Below are positions 17,394 to 24,989 of a stretch of DNA of 64,000 nucleotides, piece by piece. Each line of letters starts with the position of its first letter. The stretch's first letter is position 1. Source of the stretch: a virus; IMG/VR virus record IMGVR_UViG_3300034062_008235, positions 1 through 64,000 of that record. One strand, given 5' to 3'. The translations under genes were made by a program, and so were the position numbers. Under the pieces are notes generated by a model that worked only from the letters and a program-made list of their open reading frames with translations, ran no database searches and was not told the origin of the DNA.

Positions 17394-17401
17394 TATTTAT
17401 A
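17394..17401 (-). promoter_or_regulatory. Exact TATAAATA box
   Basis: Perfect match to the T4 late consensus on the minus strand, 23 bases before an ATG that opens a 29-codon frame and about 65 bases before the terminator hairpin. Exact boxes occur by chance in AT-rich DNA, so the support is positional only. Confidence 0.3.
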
Positions 17402-17464
17402 TTAGGATTTTAACATTAAGGAGATCGAAACCTCCACAAGTATGTATGCAGCAACACATTATTT

Positions 17465-18031
17465 TTAATCTGGTCTAATAACTCCTCTTTGTGGAATTGG
17501 TATATTTGGATTAAGTGGTCGAATTCTTTTTTCAGATTGTTGATACATATTATGAGTTGCTGCTATGCTATCTTCAATTTCTTGTAATGCTTTTTGAATA
17601 CTGTCAGAAATTTCTTGACCTTGTTTAGTTTGTTTCAAAGAAGGACTATTTTTAATAGCATTAGAATAATCAACAAGAGCAGTCTGTAGCTCTAAGTACT
17701 TTCTTTTAATGTCTTTCTGATCATCAGCATTCTGACCAAATATCGCTTTCCCAAGTCCTGTAGTAGTATCCATAGCTCCTTTGCTAATAGCATCCATAGC
17801 TCCTATGGCAGCACCTTTGAATCCTTCTCCATCCTTAACTCTTTTTTCAATAGCATCCTTAACTCCTACGATAGTGTTTCTAGTTCCTTGTCCTACAGCT
17901 TTACCAGCATCACGCATTTTATTGTTAACACCTGATCCGTCAAGAAATCCATCAATGAATGGATTTATTACGCCTTGTTCCTGAACAAGAGATATTTTTT
18001 TATTTTTTAAAAAATTATAAAATGTTTTCAC
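17465..18031 (-). CDS. Capsid-targeting-like protein, paralogue of the QQQG-repeat protein
   Basis: 188 residues from a GTG start at 18031, chosen because GGAG lies six bases upstream and because it yields MKTFYNFLKNKK, the recurring N-terminal motif. A possible protease site is Val-Gln-Glu at residue 18. The middle is rich in Gly/Ala helices (AVGQGTRNTIVGVKDAIEK). The C-terminus (LQTALVDYSNAIKNSPSLK onward) aligns by eye with the end of the next gene upstream (IQATLNNYANILRSNPVYA), so the two are paralogues. Only 31 bases separate them. Probably a packaged internal protein. Confidence 0.72.
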   Translation of the reverse strand: MKTFYNFLKNKKISLVQEQGVINPFIDGFLDGSGVNNKMRDAGKAVGQGTRNTIVGVKDAIEKRVKDGEGFKGAAIGAMDAISKGAMDTTTGLGKAIFGQNADDQKDIKRKYLELQTALVDYSNAIKNSPSLKQTKQGQEISDSIQKALQEIEDSIAATHNMYQQSEKRIRPLNPNIPIPQRGVIRPD

Positions 18032-18062
18032 TATTAACTCCAATTATTTTATTGTAGATAAA

Positions 18063-18833
18063 TCATCTCGTGTTTTGCCGAATAGCGTTTCCAAGCTCTT
18101 TCAAATCGTCATTAATGCCGTTAACAAGATCATTAACCTGCTGATTCCTCGCATAAACAGGATTACTTCTTAAGATATTAGCATAATTATTAAGAGTGGC
18201 TTGAATCTGTCGATGATTTCTAGTAATAGCTTGTCCATATCGAGCTTGTTGTTGTCCTTGTTGTTGTCCTTGTTGTTGTCCTTGTTGTTGTCCTTGTTGT
18301 TGTCCTTGTTGTTGTCCTTGTTGTTGTCCTTGTTGTTGTCCTTGTTGTTGTCCTTGTTGTTGTCCTTGTTGTCGTCCTTGTTGTCGTCCTTGTCGTCGTT
18401 GTCGTCCTTGTTGTTGTCCTTGTTGTTGTCCTTGTTGTTGTCCTTGTTGTTGTCCTTGTTGTTGTCCTTGTTGTTGTCCTTGTTGTTGTCCTTGTTGTTG
18501 TCCTTGTTGTTGTCCTTGTTGTTGTCCTTGTTGTTGTGGTTGGCTAGAGCCGAATGCAGCGTTATAAAGACCTTTTCCCATATTATAGACACCTTTTCCT
18601 AAATAATTGGCACCTTGTCCTACTTTATTACCAACGTATCTAGCAGCATCAGTTGCGCCTGTTGCATCAAGAGCACTGCCAATAGCCTGACCACCAAGAT
18701 ATGAACCCGCTGCTCCTAAAGCAGCACCTGCATAAGGTGCCGCTGCCATGGCAGCGGGTGCAAGTAATGGAAAAACTTCATTAAGGGCGTTCTCTTCATC
18801 TCTTTTTTCAACATATTCTGCAAAAGTTCTCAT
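18063..18833 (-). CDS. Capsid-targeting-like protein with long QQQG repeat
   Basis: 256 residues from the ATG at 18833, which follows AGGAGA. The N-terminus MRTFAEYVEKRDEEN leads to a Leu-Asn-Glu site at residue 19, then a hydrophobic Ala/Gly-rich region (LLAPAAMAAAPYAGAALGAA). About two dozen Gln-Gln-Gln-Gly units follow, interrupted by a short Arg-rich patch (GRQRRQGRQQGRQQ). The C-terminal helix resembles the neighbouring 17465 protein. Opposite-strand frames across the repeat are artefacts of the 12-base unit. Likely an internal or injected virion protein. Confidence 0.75.
   Translation of the reverse strand: MRTFAEYVEKRDEENALNEVFPLLAPAAMAAAPYAGAALGAAGSYLGGQAIGSALDATGATDAARYVGNKVGQGANYLGKGVYNMGKGLYNAAFGSSQPQQQGQQQGQQQGQQQGQQQGQQQGQQQGQQQGQQQGQQQGQQQGRQRRQGRQQGRQQGQQQGQQQGQQQGQQQGQQQGQQQGQQQGQQQGQQQGQQQARYGQAITRNHRQIQATLNNYANILRSNPVYARNQQVNDLVNGINDDLKELGNAIRQNTR
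18246..18538. repeat. Tandem 12-bp repeat encoding Gln-Gln-Gln-Gly
   Basis: About 24 copies of a 12-base unit (ccttgttgttgt on the plus strand), interrupted near 18370-18412 by variant units that encode arginine. The unit is in frame, so slippage would change protein length by four residues at a time. Copy number may differ between isolates or be misassembled. Confidence 0.9.
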
Positions 18834-18857
18834 GACTAATCTCCTGTACAAATACAA

Positions 18858-18865
18858 TATTTATT
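18858..18865 (-). promoter_or_regulatory. T4-late-like promoter box with an 18-base leader
   Basis: AATAAATA on the minus strand. A start about six bases downstream gives an 18-base leader containing the AGGAGA ribosome site of the gene starting at 18833. Same leader length as for the 12164 gene. Confidence 0.45.
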
Positions 18866-18895
18866 TACTGAAAATGCTGTAAAATTGGTTTTAAT

Positions 18896-19105
18896 TCATG
18901 ATTTTCTATGTTTCCTTTTTGGATTGACGTAATCTGTGCTAGTTAATTGTTGAATTGGTCCGCCTAATCCATATTGTCCCACATTAAAAAATTGTGGAAA
19001 TTTTCTACCTATCATCCCAGCACCAATTGGCAAAGCAAAATTAGCTACATCCCCTGTGCTAGTGGAAACTTCATCTATTTTCAACCAATATTTGAAGCCT
19101 TTCAT
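18896..19105 (-). CDS. 69-residue protein with capsid-targeting-like N-terminus
   Basis: Begins MKGFKYWLKIDEVSTS, with a possible cut after Ile-Asp-Glu (residue 12). The rest is Gly/Phe-rich (FALPIGAGMIGRKFPQFFN) and ends in a basic tail (NPKRKHRKS). The start overlaps the stop of the upstream gene by four bases and follows GGGTAAAG. The size, basic tail and N-terminus are like T4 internal proteins. Confidence 0.68.
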   Translation of the reverse strand: MKGFKYWLKIDEVSTSTGDVANFALPIGAGMIGRKFPQFFNVGQYGLGGPIQQLTSTDYVNPKRKHRKS

Positions 19106-19467
19106 TTTGCTTTACCCTTCAAAAAATCATTATATTTTTCTGCACCAACAAGACCTTGAGTCTTTAAATAATCTACAAAAGTTGGTGTTACGACAGTTTT
19201 TATGTTTAATTTACTTGGTACATGATCTGTATAAGTTAAATCACCAAAAACGCTTCGATTTTTCATTGCATAATTTTTACCGATTTTCTTAACATCAAAA
19301 GCAGAAGCACCGATTTGCTTATCTCCATAAAGTGCTTGAGCAAAAACAGAAGGTGTTTTTTCTATAGCATTGTCTAAATTTTTTGGATCAATATTGAAAA
19401 GTTTCAAACTTGTCATAAAGTCTGAATTTTTTCTTTCTTCATTGATATATTGGATAAATGTTTTCAC
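19102..19467 (-). CDS. Capsid-targeting-like protein (GTG start)
   Basis: 121 residues from a GTG start. The N-terminus MKTFIQYINEERKNSD is nearly the T4 internal-protein pattern MKTYQEFIAE, with the possible cut after Ile-Asn-Glu (residue 10). The remaining 110 residues are soluble and basic (ending FLKGKAK). There is no ribosome site; the start codon is five bases from a shared TATA-like box at 19473-19480. Divergent from the gp4-like nuclease gene across an 18-bp gap. Confidence 0.72.
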   Translation of the reverse strand: MKTFIQYINEERKNSDFMTSLKLFNIDPKNLDNAIEKTPSVFAQALYGDKQIGASAFDVKKIGKNYAMKNRSVFGDLTYTDHVPSKLNIKTVVTPTFVDYLKTQGLVGAEKYNDFLKGKAK

Positions 19468-19472
19468 ACAAA

Positions 19473-19480
19473 TATATACT
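19473..19480. promoter_or_regulatory. Candidate bidirectional leaderless late box
   Basis: The 18-bp gap between the GTG at 19467 and the ATG at 19486 divides into 5 + 8 + 5: a central TATATACT (AGTATATA on the other strand) with five bases to each start codon. Neither gene has a ribosome site. The box is only a five-of-eight match to TATAAATA in each direction, but the geometry repeats exactly at 39468-39475. Confidence 0.4.
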
Positions 19481-19485
19481 AATAC

Positions 19486-20106
19486 ATGAACAAAAAAAAT
19501 ACAGGTAGAAATTATTGTTGCTTTGCTTGTGATAAAAGTTTTGATGAACTTGATTTACTCAGGTCTCACATTACAACAGATCACAAAGAAGGAGACGATT
19601 ATGTTATTTGTCCTATTTGTACTAGTCCCACAAGGGATTTGATCACACATTACCGATCAAGACATATCGGAGAGACAATACCGCAAGGATCACAAACAAG
19701 GGCATTAATCATCCGTGATATAAAAAAAAAAGGTATATCCAATAAACTAACAACTAAATTTAAACAAGGTAATTTTTATTCTGAGAAAAATAAATGTAAT
19801 ATTTTTTTTAGAAGTGGCTTAGAATTAAAGTTTATTAAACATTTAGAAAAAAATCCAAAAGTAAAAAAATATAAAGCAGAAAGCTTACAAATAGAATATT
19901 TTTTCAATGGTGGTAACCACAATTATATTCCAGATATACTGATTGAATATACTGATGGCAAAATAGAATTATGGGAAATAAAGCCAAAGTCACAAGTAAA
20001 ATGGGACAAAAACATTGCTAAATGGAAAGCAGCAAATATTTACTGCAAAAAAAGAAACTGGGAATTCATTGTAATGACCGAAAATGCTTTGAAAACTTTA
20101 AAATGA
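19486..20106 (+). CDS. PD-(D/E)xK nuclease with zinc fingers, T4 gp4-like head-completion candidate
   Basis: 206 residues. Residues 10-65 hold two Cys/His fingers (CCFACDKSFDELDLLRSH; CPICTSPTRDLITHYRSRH). Residues 100-206 form a nuclease domain: FFRSGLELKFIKHLEKNPKV, IPDILIEYTDGK, LWEIKPKSQ, then NIAKWKAANIYCKKRNWEFIVMTE. The P-D...E-I-K order is the PD-(D/E)xK core as in TnsA. The run 'RS..E.kF...l..np.V...PD...EIKP...N..KW.aA' also matches T4 gp4, which completes the DNA-filled head. The finger fusion is not part of gp4. Late-type promoter context supports the head role. Confidence 0.65.
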   Translation: MNKKNTGRNYCCFACDKSFDELDLLRSHITTDHKEGDDYVICPICTSPTRDLITHYRSRHIGETIPQGSQTRALIIRDIKKKGISNKLTTKFKQGNFYSEKNKCNIFFRSGLELKFIKHLEKNPKVKKYKAESLQIEYFFNGGNHNYIPDILIEYTDGKIELWEIKPKSQVKWDKNIAKWKAANIYCKKRNWEFIVMTENALKTLK

Positions 20107-20131
20107 ATCATAAATACAATAGGTGATAAAA
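20099..20131 (+). repeat. 33-bp promoter/ribosome-site repeat, copy 1
   Basis: This segment is identical to 21089-21121. It contains CATAAATA (20109-20116), a T4-late-like box, then an AGGTG ribosome site just before the ATG at 20132. It looks like a duplicated expression cassette placed before two genes whose proteins share the capsid-targeting-like N-terminus. Confidence 0.85.
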
Positions 20132-21091
20132 ATGGAAAATTTTGTTGAATGGTTAAAAATAAAGCATCCACGATATTTTACAGAACAACAAAATGAACAA
20201 GATAATCTGGGATATAGACCTGATGAAATAATAATTCAAAAAAATGTAATACCAAAACAACTGATAAGAAATGCGCAATTTGATACCAATAAATGGGATA
20301 AAGATTTTAATAGATTACAAGACCCTAGTGAAAACCAAAATTCAGGATTTGCAACAATAAAATATTATTTTGACGAACCAGTAAGAATGCTTGTTGTGAA
20401 AAAAGAAGCATTAAAAAGAGTACGACCCAGTGCTGAAGCATATTATATGTCGCTCCAGCACACTGTCGTTTTACCAAATACCATGTTTACTGAACTTCCT
20501 ACTGCTTCATCAGATGGAAAGTTAACACCAGAAGGAGCAGAAGTATTAGCTCACGAATTACGACACTCAACACAACAAGGATTTGTACCAAAGGTAAGAC
20601 AACAAGACTCTAGTTTATCGGGAAAAAAACGTGAAAAAAAATACCATAAAGATCCCAGAGAAATGGGAGTAAGATTAGCTGCAATAAAAAATTACATGAG
20701 CAAAGACGCATTATATGAAATAGCCAATTTATCTACCAAAAACAAATATTATGCAAATAAAATTGTTGAAACTTTACCAGAAGATGAAAAACTAATATTT
20801 TATTTTATTTTGCATCCACAGGAATGGGAACGTCGATCTTTAAAGATAATCAATTCAGAAACAAACAATCCAGATAATCACAAGCTAATTAATTTGATTT
20901 TAAGATCTGTTTTATATGAGATTATAACTAATTTAAGCAAAAGCAATGGTGATGTTAGTGAAATATTAAGTTTTTACAACACTTTGAATGGAGCAGAGAA
21001 GGAAGACTATTATAAAGAACTGATTGGTGCTTATGATCAAGTTGTAAAAAACAACCCACAAAACAATCAATCTGCATTTCAAAAAACTTAA
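20132..21091 (+). CDS. Capsid-targeted zincin metallopeptidase candidate
   Basis: 319 residues. The N-terminus MENFVEWLKIKHPRYFTE fits the capsid-targeting pattern, with a site after Phe-Thr-Glu (residue 18). A zinc peptidase motif, EVLAHELRHSTQQGF (HExxH around residue 145), lies in the middle. The C-terminal half is helical with no recognised domain and the third zinc ligand is not identified. The ATG at 20132 is preferred over the GTG nine bases earlier because of the AGG spacing. If the N-terminus directs packaging, this would be a peptidase carried in the capsid. Confidence 0.68.
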   Translation: MENFVEWLKIKHPRYFTEQQNEQDNLGYRPDEIIIQKNVIPKQLIRNAQFDTNKWDKDFNRLQDPSENQNSGFATIKYYFDEPVRMLVVKKEALKRVRPSAEAYYMSLQHTVVLPNTMFTELPTASSDGKLTPEGAEVLAHELRHSTQQGFVPKVRQQDSSLSGKKREKKYHKDPREMGVRLAAIKNYMSKDALYEIANLSTKNKYYANKIVETLPEDEKLIFYFILHPQEWERRSLKIINSETNNPDNHKLINLILRSVLYEIITNLSKSNGDVSEILSFYNTLNGAEKEDYYKELIGAYDQVVKNNPQNNQSAFQKT

Positions 21092-21121
21092 AATGAATCA
21101 TAAATACAATAGGTGATAAAA
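21089..21121 (+). repeat. 33-bp promoter/ribosome-site repeat, copy 2
   Basis: Exact copy of 20099-20131, with CATAAATA at 21099-21106 and the AGGTG ribosome site. It directly precedes the ATG at 21121. Its first bases are also the stop of the metallopeptidase gene. Confidence 0.85.
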
Positions 21122-21558
21122 TGAAAACATTCCGCAATTGGTTATCTAAAAGGTTTTCTGAGCAAACATATGGTGTTCAACCTCCTAATCCGCAGAGAGG
21201 TTATAATCAATCAGGCAACAATGCTAATGTTGATATTCAAGATCGAGATATACAAAGATTTTCAATAGAAGAATTAGCAAACAAATTCTCTGCGGATAAA
21301 AATAAATTAGATTTAGTTTTAAAGAAAAAAATAGAATTGTCGGGCGGATTGGACAATTTGTTCAGAAAAAATGTATACAACATTTATAAAATAGCAAGCC
21401 TACAAGCTGATGGGCACATATCAAGCTACATAACGCCACAAAAAGCAACAGAATTACTAAAAAGAGAAGATTTAGATAGACACACAAAAAAATACTTAAC
21501 AGTAATCGAACAAAAAGATGCTGTTAAAAATGCGTTGAACAACAGATATAGATTGTAA
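21121..21558 (+). CDS. Capsid-targeting-like protein of unknown function
   Basis: 145 residues. N-terminus MKTFRNWLSKRFSEQTYG, with a possible cut after Phe-Ser-Glu (residue 14). A polar Gln/Asn/Pro-rich linker follows (VQPPNPQRGYNQSGNN), then a basic helical domain (SIEELANKFSADKNKLDLVL onward). Expressed from the second copy of the 33-bp cassette. No family recognised; predicted internal virion protein. Confidence 0.72.
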   Translation: MKTFRNWLSKRFSEQTYGVQPPNPQRGYNQSGNNANVDIQDRDIQRFSIEELANKFSADKNKLDLVLKKKIELSGGLDNLFRKNVYNIYKIASLQADGHISSYITPQKATELLKREDLDRHTKKYLTVIEQKDAVKNALNNRYRL

Positions 21559-21561
21559 ATA

Positions 21562-22194
21562 TTAGTTTTTATAATCTTTTAATTTAAATTTTTCAATTAC
21601 AAATGGAATCAATTGATGTACTATCTTGTCCTCTAAAGACAAAAGACTGCTATCATTTTTTATGTAATAATCAAACATAGGATAATTGCTATCAGCGATA
21701 ATTCCATTTGCGTCTTTATTTCCAAAATAATCTGACACTTCTCCCATAATCTTTTCGCTATCATTTTGATCAGTATTGCGATGGCTGGGACGATCAATAA
21801 GAACAACAATACCATCTTTTTCTTTAATTGCTTTAGCTTCGTTAAGATAACGACCATCTGTGATAATCACGTTTTGCATTTTATTCAAAACTTTGTCGAT
21901 CCATACAGAGTTTTTAACTTTTCTAAATCCATCACCAATCATTTGTAAAGCTTGTCTGACATTCATTGTAAAACCGGGTGGTGGTTCGGGATTTCTTTTC
22001 CATTCTTCAATAAAATCAAAATCAACATCAAAATAATCACAAAATATTTTTTTCACATTATATGCAAAAGCAATTTTTGTAACAAGAGGCTTGTCGTAAT
22101 TAACATATTCCCACAAGCGAGGAGCAAGCATTGCTGCAACTGTGTCTTTGCCAGATGCTGCCTGTCCAAATAAACCAACAATGATGTTTTTCAT
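21562..22194 (-). CDS. Deoxynucleoside monophosphate kinase (T4 gp1-like)
   Basis: 210 residues. The P-loop is FGQAASGKDTVA (9-20), with KDT in the position typical of T4 dNMP kinase. NVRQALQMIGDGFRK and IITDGRYLNEAKAIKEKDG correspond to substrate-binding and Walker B-type regions, and LIDRP to the lid region. It phosphorylates dNMPs for phage DNA synthesis. It has no ribosome site, but TATAAT lies six bases before the ATG, suggesting a leaderless transcript. Confidence 0.85.
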   Translation of the reverse strand: MKNIIVGLFGQAASGKDTVAAMLAPRLWEYVNYDKPLVTKIAFAYNVKKIFCDYFDVDFDFIEEWKRNPEPPPGFTMNVRQALQMIGDGFRKVKNSVWIDKVLNKMQNVIITDGRYLNEAKAIKEKDGIVVLIDRPSHRNTDQNDSEKIMGEVSDYFGNKDANGIIADSNYPMFDYYIKNDSSLLSLEDKIVHQLIPFVIEKFKLKDYKN

Positions 22195-22200
22195 GACTCT

Positions 22201-22229
22201 ATTATAGTATGAGCAAGAAAAAATGCAAG
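22201..22229 (-). promoter_or_regulatory. Sigma70-like promoter, leaderless position
   Basis: Perfect TATAAT on the minus strand (22201-22206), six bases before the dNMP kinase ATG. The -35 is weak (CTTGCA at 22224-22229 with a 17-base spacer). A transcript should start on the initiation codon. Confidence 0.5.
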
Positions 22230-22454
22230 AACTGTTTTTGCTTCGATAAAAAAGAAAGTGTTTGCAAGGTGAACATAATTCACGAAGGTAAAAATGTTAA
22301 CATGCCTGTCAATCCCAATGATAAATGTCATTATATAGAATTAGGAGTATCTGTGGATCAAGTCCGCTTTTGGGAAGAAGAGATAAAAGGAGAAAAAATA
22401 ATAAAAATGGAATATCCAGCAAACTTTTTTGGAGACAATTCTGTTAAAGCTTAA
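22209..22454 (+). CDS. Small cysteine-rich protein
   Basis: 81 residues. The N-terminus has CKNCFCFDKKESVC and a later NDKCHYIE, four or five cysteines that could bind a metal. The remainder is acidic. It starts only 14 bp from the divergent dNMP kinase gene and has no ribosome site. Eleven bases overlap the converging nuclease-like gene. Function unknown. Confidence 0.65.
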   Translation: MSKKKCKNCFCFDKKESVCKVNIIHEGKNVNMPVNPNDKCHYIELGVSVDQVRFWEEEIKGEKIIKMEYPANFFGDNSVKA

Positions 22455-23073
22455 TATCACGCATTTCTGTCAAGTCATTAAAATGAATCTGATAATTCAT
22501 ATGTGATCCTTTTATTGCTTTCTTCAATTCTCTGTTTATCAAAGTTTCTTTATCGCAACCACCAACAAAAATGACAGATGCCATTCTATTCTTAATGTCG
22601 TCTAATGTTAGAAATCCAAAAATAAAATAATCATGTTTGATTTCAAGTGGAATAAATTCGGTTTGACCATCTTTAGTTCTGTAATAACCAGCTTTAACCA
22701 ATCCTGACTGATACCAAGGTTCTTTATGACTAGTCTTAATATTAATTTTTTTATCATTACGAATAAAATCGTAATCATCACCACCTTCTCGATACATCAT
22801 ATCAACAGGAATATTTTCTAATTTAGCATATCCCATTTCTCCAATTATTCCTGTGCGTTCCGTTTTATAAGGATCTGCATCAGTATTCATCATCCCTCTG
22901 CCCCATTCCCCTTTTTTCTTATTAGCCCACATGTTCTTTGAAAAGTCTACACACATATCGTATTCTTCGCCAACGATATCAACTTTAAAAGCAATCCTTT
23001 CCAAATCTTTGAAAGTATATTTCACCAATTTTGGTTTTGTGCATTTAGGAGTAATCATTGTTCCAGTAGTCAT
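22444..23073 (-). CDS. PD-(D/E)xK-like endonuclease candidate
   Basis: 209 residues. RTGIIGEMGYAKLENIPVDM leads to GGDDYDFIRNDKKINIKTSHKE. The Glu, Asp and Ile-Asn-Ile-Lys spacing is that of a PD-(D/E)xK core (E...D...xxK). Similar small proteins in T4-like phages are annotated as endonuclease-like. An AAAGGGA site precedes the ATG. It lies downstream of the Ski2-type helicase with 36 bases between, possibly one unit. Substrate unknown. Confidence 0.5.
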   Translation of the reverse strand: MTTGTMITPKCTKPKLVKYTFKDLERIAFKVDIVGEEYDMCVDFSKNMWANKKKGEWGRGMMNTDADPYKTERTGIIGEMGYAKLENIPVDMMYREGGDDYDFIRNDKKINIKTSHKEPWYQSGLVKAGYYRTKDGQTEFIPLEIKHDYFIFGFLTLDDIKNRMASVIFVGGCDKETLINRELKKAIKGSHMNYQIHFNDLTEMRDIKL

Positions 23074-23109
23074 ATACTTCCCTTTAAAGGTTTATCTAAA
23101 GGAGAAAGT

Positions 23110-24894
23110 TTAAACTTTTTTAGAATGAAACCTTTGTTTTAAACCAACAAAGAAGTTAGGTTCGCATTTCCATTGACAAATTTTTGATACCATATTCAAA
23201 CAGGCACAAATTCTTCCAAAATCTTTTGCAATAGCTGGAATTAATGGAGATAACAATCCAGTTGATCTTTTGTTAAGCATGCAGTAATAAAGGTAACCAA
23301 TCTTAATTGCGCTTGACTCAATAAAACTATTGCCAATTAATTCCTGAATTCTATCTGTGTATTGCCTACAAAACATTTTTTCATCTTCAGTAATAAATGA
23401 TTTGGCATTTGATGGTATAAGCGAAAGATAATAAGTCACAAGAGAATCTTTTCTCAAAGAGCTTCCAAAATAACGAGAAAAATTCTTTACCCAAACATTA
23501 AGATCATAAGGATCAATAAAAAACAAAACGCTTGGAATGCCTAGCTTTCTTATCTTGTAAATTCCTTCAACAACCTCGACAAATTTCATTTTCACAAGGC
23601 AATCTAAAGTGTTTTTCAAATAATTTGATTTCATTTTATCTGAACAAGCACCATAAGTGTTATCTAAAATGTTCCATATTTTATCAAAAGTTAATTTTTT
23701 CTCTAAATAAATCAAAGCAAGAAGATGACTAGCAAGTTTGTGATATTCTAAATCATTATTTAACACAAATAATTTTGAAACAACATTATCAACTTTCTTG
23801 TATTGGTCAATCAAAGTAATTTTGTTGTTAGGAAAAAATATATAAGCATCACCTTGTTGATCAATTCCTTTTCTGCCACTGCGACCAACCATCTGAAATA
23901 TTTCAGATTTATCAACAAGTTGATTGCCTCTTACTACACCAGCAATGATTACCCTTCTAGCAGGCAGGTTTACACCCGCAGCAAGAGTACTTGTTGCAAC
24001 AAGCACTCTTAATGAACCTTCTTTGAATTCTTGCTCTAGCGCCTTTCTTTTGCCTGCTGCGAGGTCTGCTGAATGGAACTTAGCTTCTAAACCTTTCTCT
24101 CCAATATATTTGATAAATCGTTTGCCTAGATTCTTTGAATGCACAAACACGAGTATTTTGTCAGACATGTATTTTTCACAAATTTTAAAAATAGAATCAA
24201 ACATATCAAGAGGATTTCCTCCTTGATTCATAGAAGTGTCATATCTTCTATAATGGATGTTAAGAGGAACTGCTCTGTATTTTGAATCAAGGATAATTGT
24301 TTGTTTTTTATTTAAAATTGTTATCCAATCTGCAATTTGATCAACATTAGGCAATGTCCCGCTCAAAAATACAATTTTTGCATTATTTTTCCTTGCGAAT
24401 GCTGATAAAGAAAATTCAAGTGTAGCCCCTCTATCATCCATTCCAAGCATATGAGCTTCATCAACAATAATTAATTCGACATCAGGGAAACAATCTGATT
24501 CAGTTCTAACCTTATGGCAAAAACTTTCAATTGTTGCGATTATAAGATTACCAATCGTTGTTTTCTCTTCGTCTCCAGACATAAGACGTATTTTACTTTT
24601 GTTAAAGGGATGTAATTCGTTAGACCATTCGCTGTATTTTTCTGATGCGAGGGATTTAAGAGGACAAAGATAAATTGCTTTTTTGTTTTTTCCAACAAGA
24701 ACGTCAAAAAGGAAAAATTCTGCCATAATAGTTTTTCCGCTATTAGTGGCAGAAGCTATTATAAAATTCTTATCATCTTGATAATGTTCTAATATTGAAC
24801 TTTGAACAACATTGAATTTGTCAAAAGGATATTGATAATAGTGAAATGAAGATGAATCTTTTTCAGGCGTTTCTTTAATATGAATAGGTAGCAT
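23110..24894 (-). CDS. Ski2/Hel308-like superfamily 2 helicase
   Basis: 594 residues. Walker A ASATNSGKTIMAEF (48-60), the second box DEAHML near 145, FLSGTLPN (motif III), STLAAGVNLPARRVII (motif V) and QMVGRSGRKG (motif VI) are all in place with the Ski2 variant spelling. It is probably a 3'-5' DNA helicase for repair or recombination, or an RNA helicase. The C-terminus resembles the Hel308 ratchet region in layout. No ribosome site, but a near-perfect sigma70 promoter ends six bases before the ATG. Confidence 0.88.
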   Translation of the reverse strand: MLPIHIKETPEKDSSSFHYYQYPFDKFNVVQSSILEHYQDDKNFIIASATNSGKTIMAEFFLFDVLVGKNKKAIYLCPLKSLASEKYSEWSNELHPFNKSKIRLMSGDEEKTTIGNLIIATIESFCHKVRTESDCFPDVELIIVDEAHMLGMDDRGATLEFSLSAFARKNNAKIVFLSGTLPNVDQIADWITILNKKQTIILDSKYRAVPLNIHYRRYDTSMNQGGNPLDMFDSIFKICEKYMSDKILVFVHSKNLGKRFIKYIGEKGLEAKFHSADLAAGKRKALEQEFKEGSLRVLVATSTLAAGVNLPARRVIIAGVVRGNQLVDKSEIFQMVGRSGRKGIDQQGDAYIFFPNNKITLIDQYKKVDNVVSKLFVLNNDLEYHKLASHLLALIYLEKKLTFDKIWNILDNTYGACSDKMKSNYLKNTLDCLVKMKFVEVVEGIYKIRKLGIPSVLFFIDPYDLNVWVKNFSRYFGSSLRKDSLVTYYLSLIPSNAKSFITEDEKMFCRQYTDRIQELIGNSFIESSAIKIGYLYYCMLNKRSTGLLSPLIPAIAKDFGRICACLNMVSKICQWKCEPNFFVGLKQRFHSKKV

Positions 24895-24900
24895 GTTTAT

Positions 24901-24928
24901 TATTATATGTGTTCAATAATTTATGTCA
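24901..24928 (-). promoter_or_regulatory. Consensus sigma70 promoter, leaderless position
   Basis: TTGACA (24923-24928), 16-base spacer, TATAAT (24901-24906): both hexamers are perfect. Six bases separate the -10 from the helicase ATG, so +1 should be the A of the start codon. It sits just after a terminator that isolates it from upstream transcription. Best single case for leaderless expression in the window. Confidence 0.75.
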
Positions 24929-24931
24929 AAT

Positions 24932-24963
24932 TAAAAAAGTAGCCCTCCAATTAAGGAGGGCTA
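24932..24963 (-). terminator. Rho-independent terminator
   Basis: Perfect 10-bp stem GTAGCCCTCC / GGAGGGCTAC with a six-base loop (24938-24963), followed by six Ts on the minus strand (24932-24937). It ends the minus-strand unit 24990-26628 before the helicase promoter. Confidence 0.85.
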
Positions 24964-24989
24964 CGGTTCCAAACCCTGAAATCACCCCC

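Noticed and set aside
18246-18538. CRISPR-like array
   Set aside because: Units are 12 bp, contiguous, without spacers, and encode protein in frame.
18170-18602. Long opposite-strand and alternate-frame readings across the QQQG region (Leu-Ser and Asn-Lys-Asp repeats)
   Set aside because: They are by-products of the 12-bp tandem repeat; only the minus-strand QQQG frame has a ribosome site, a sensible N-terminus and a non-repeat C-terminus with a paralogue.
23110-24894. Calling the helicase a phage defence protein
   Set aside because: Motifs and neighbours only support a general Ski2/Hel308 helicase; no partner genes of known defence systems are present.
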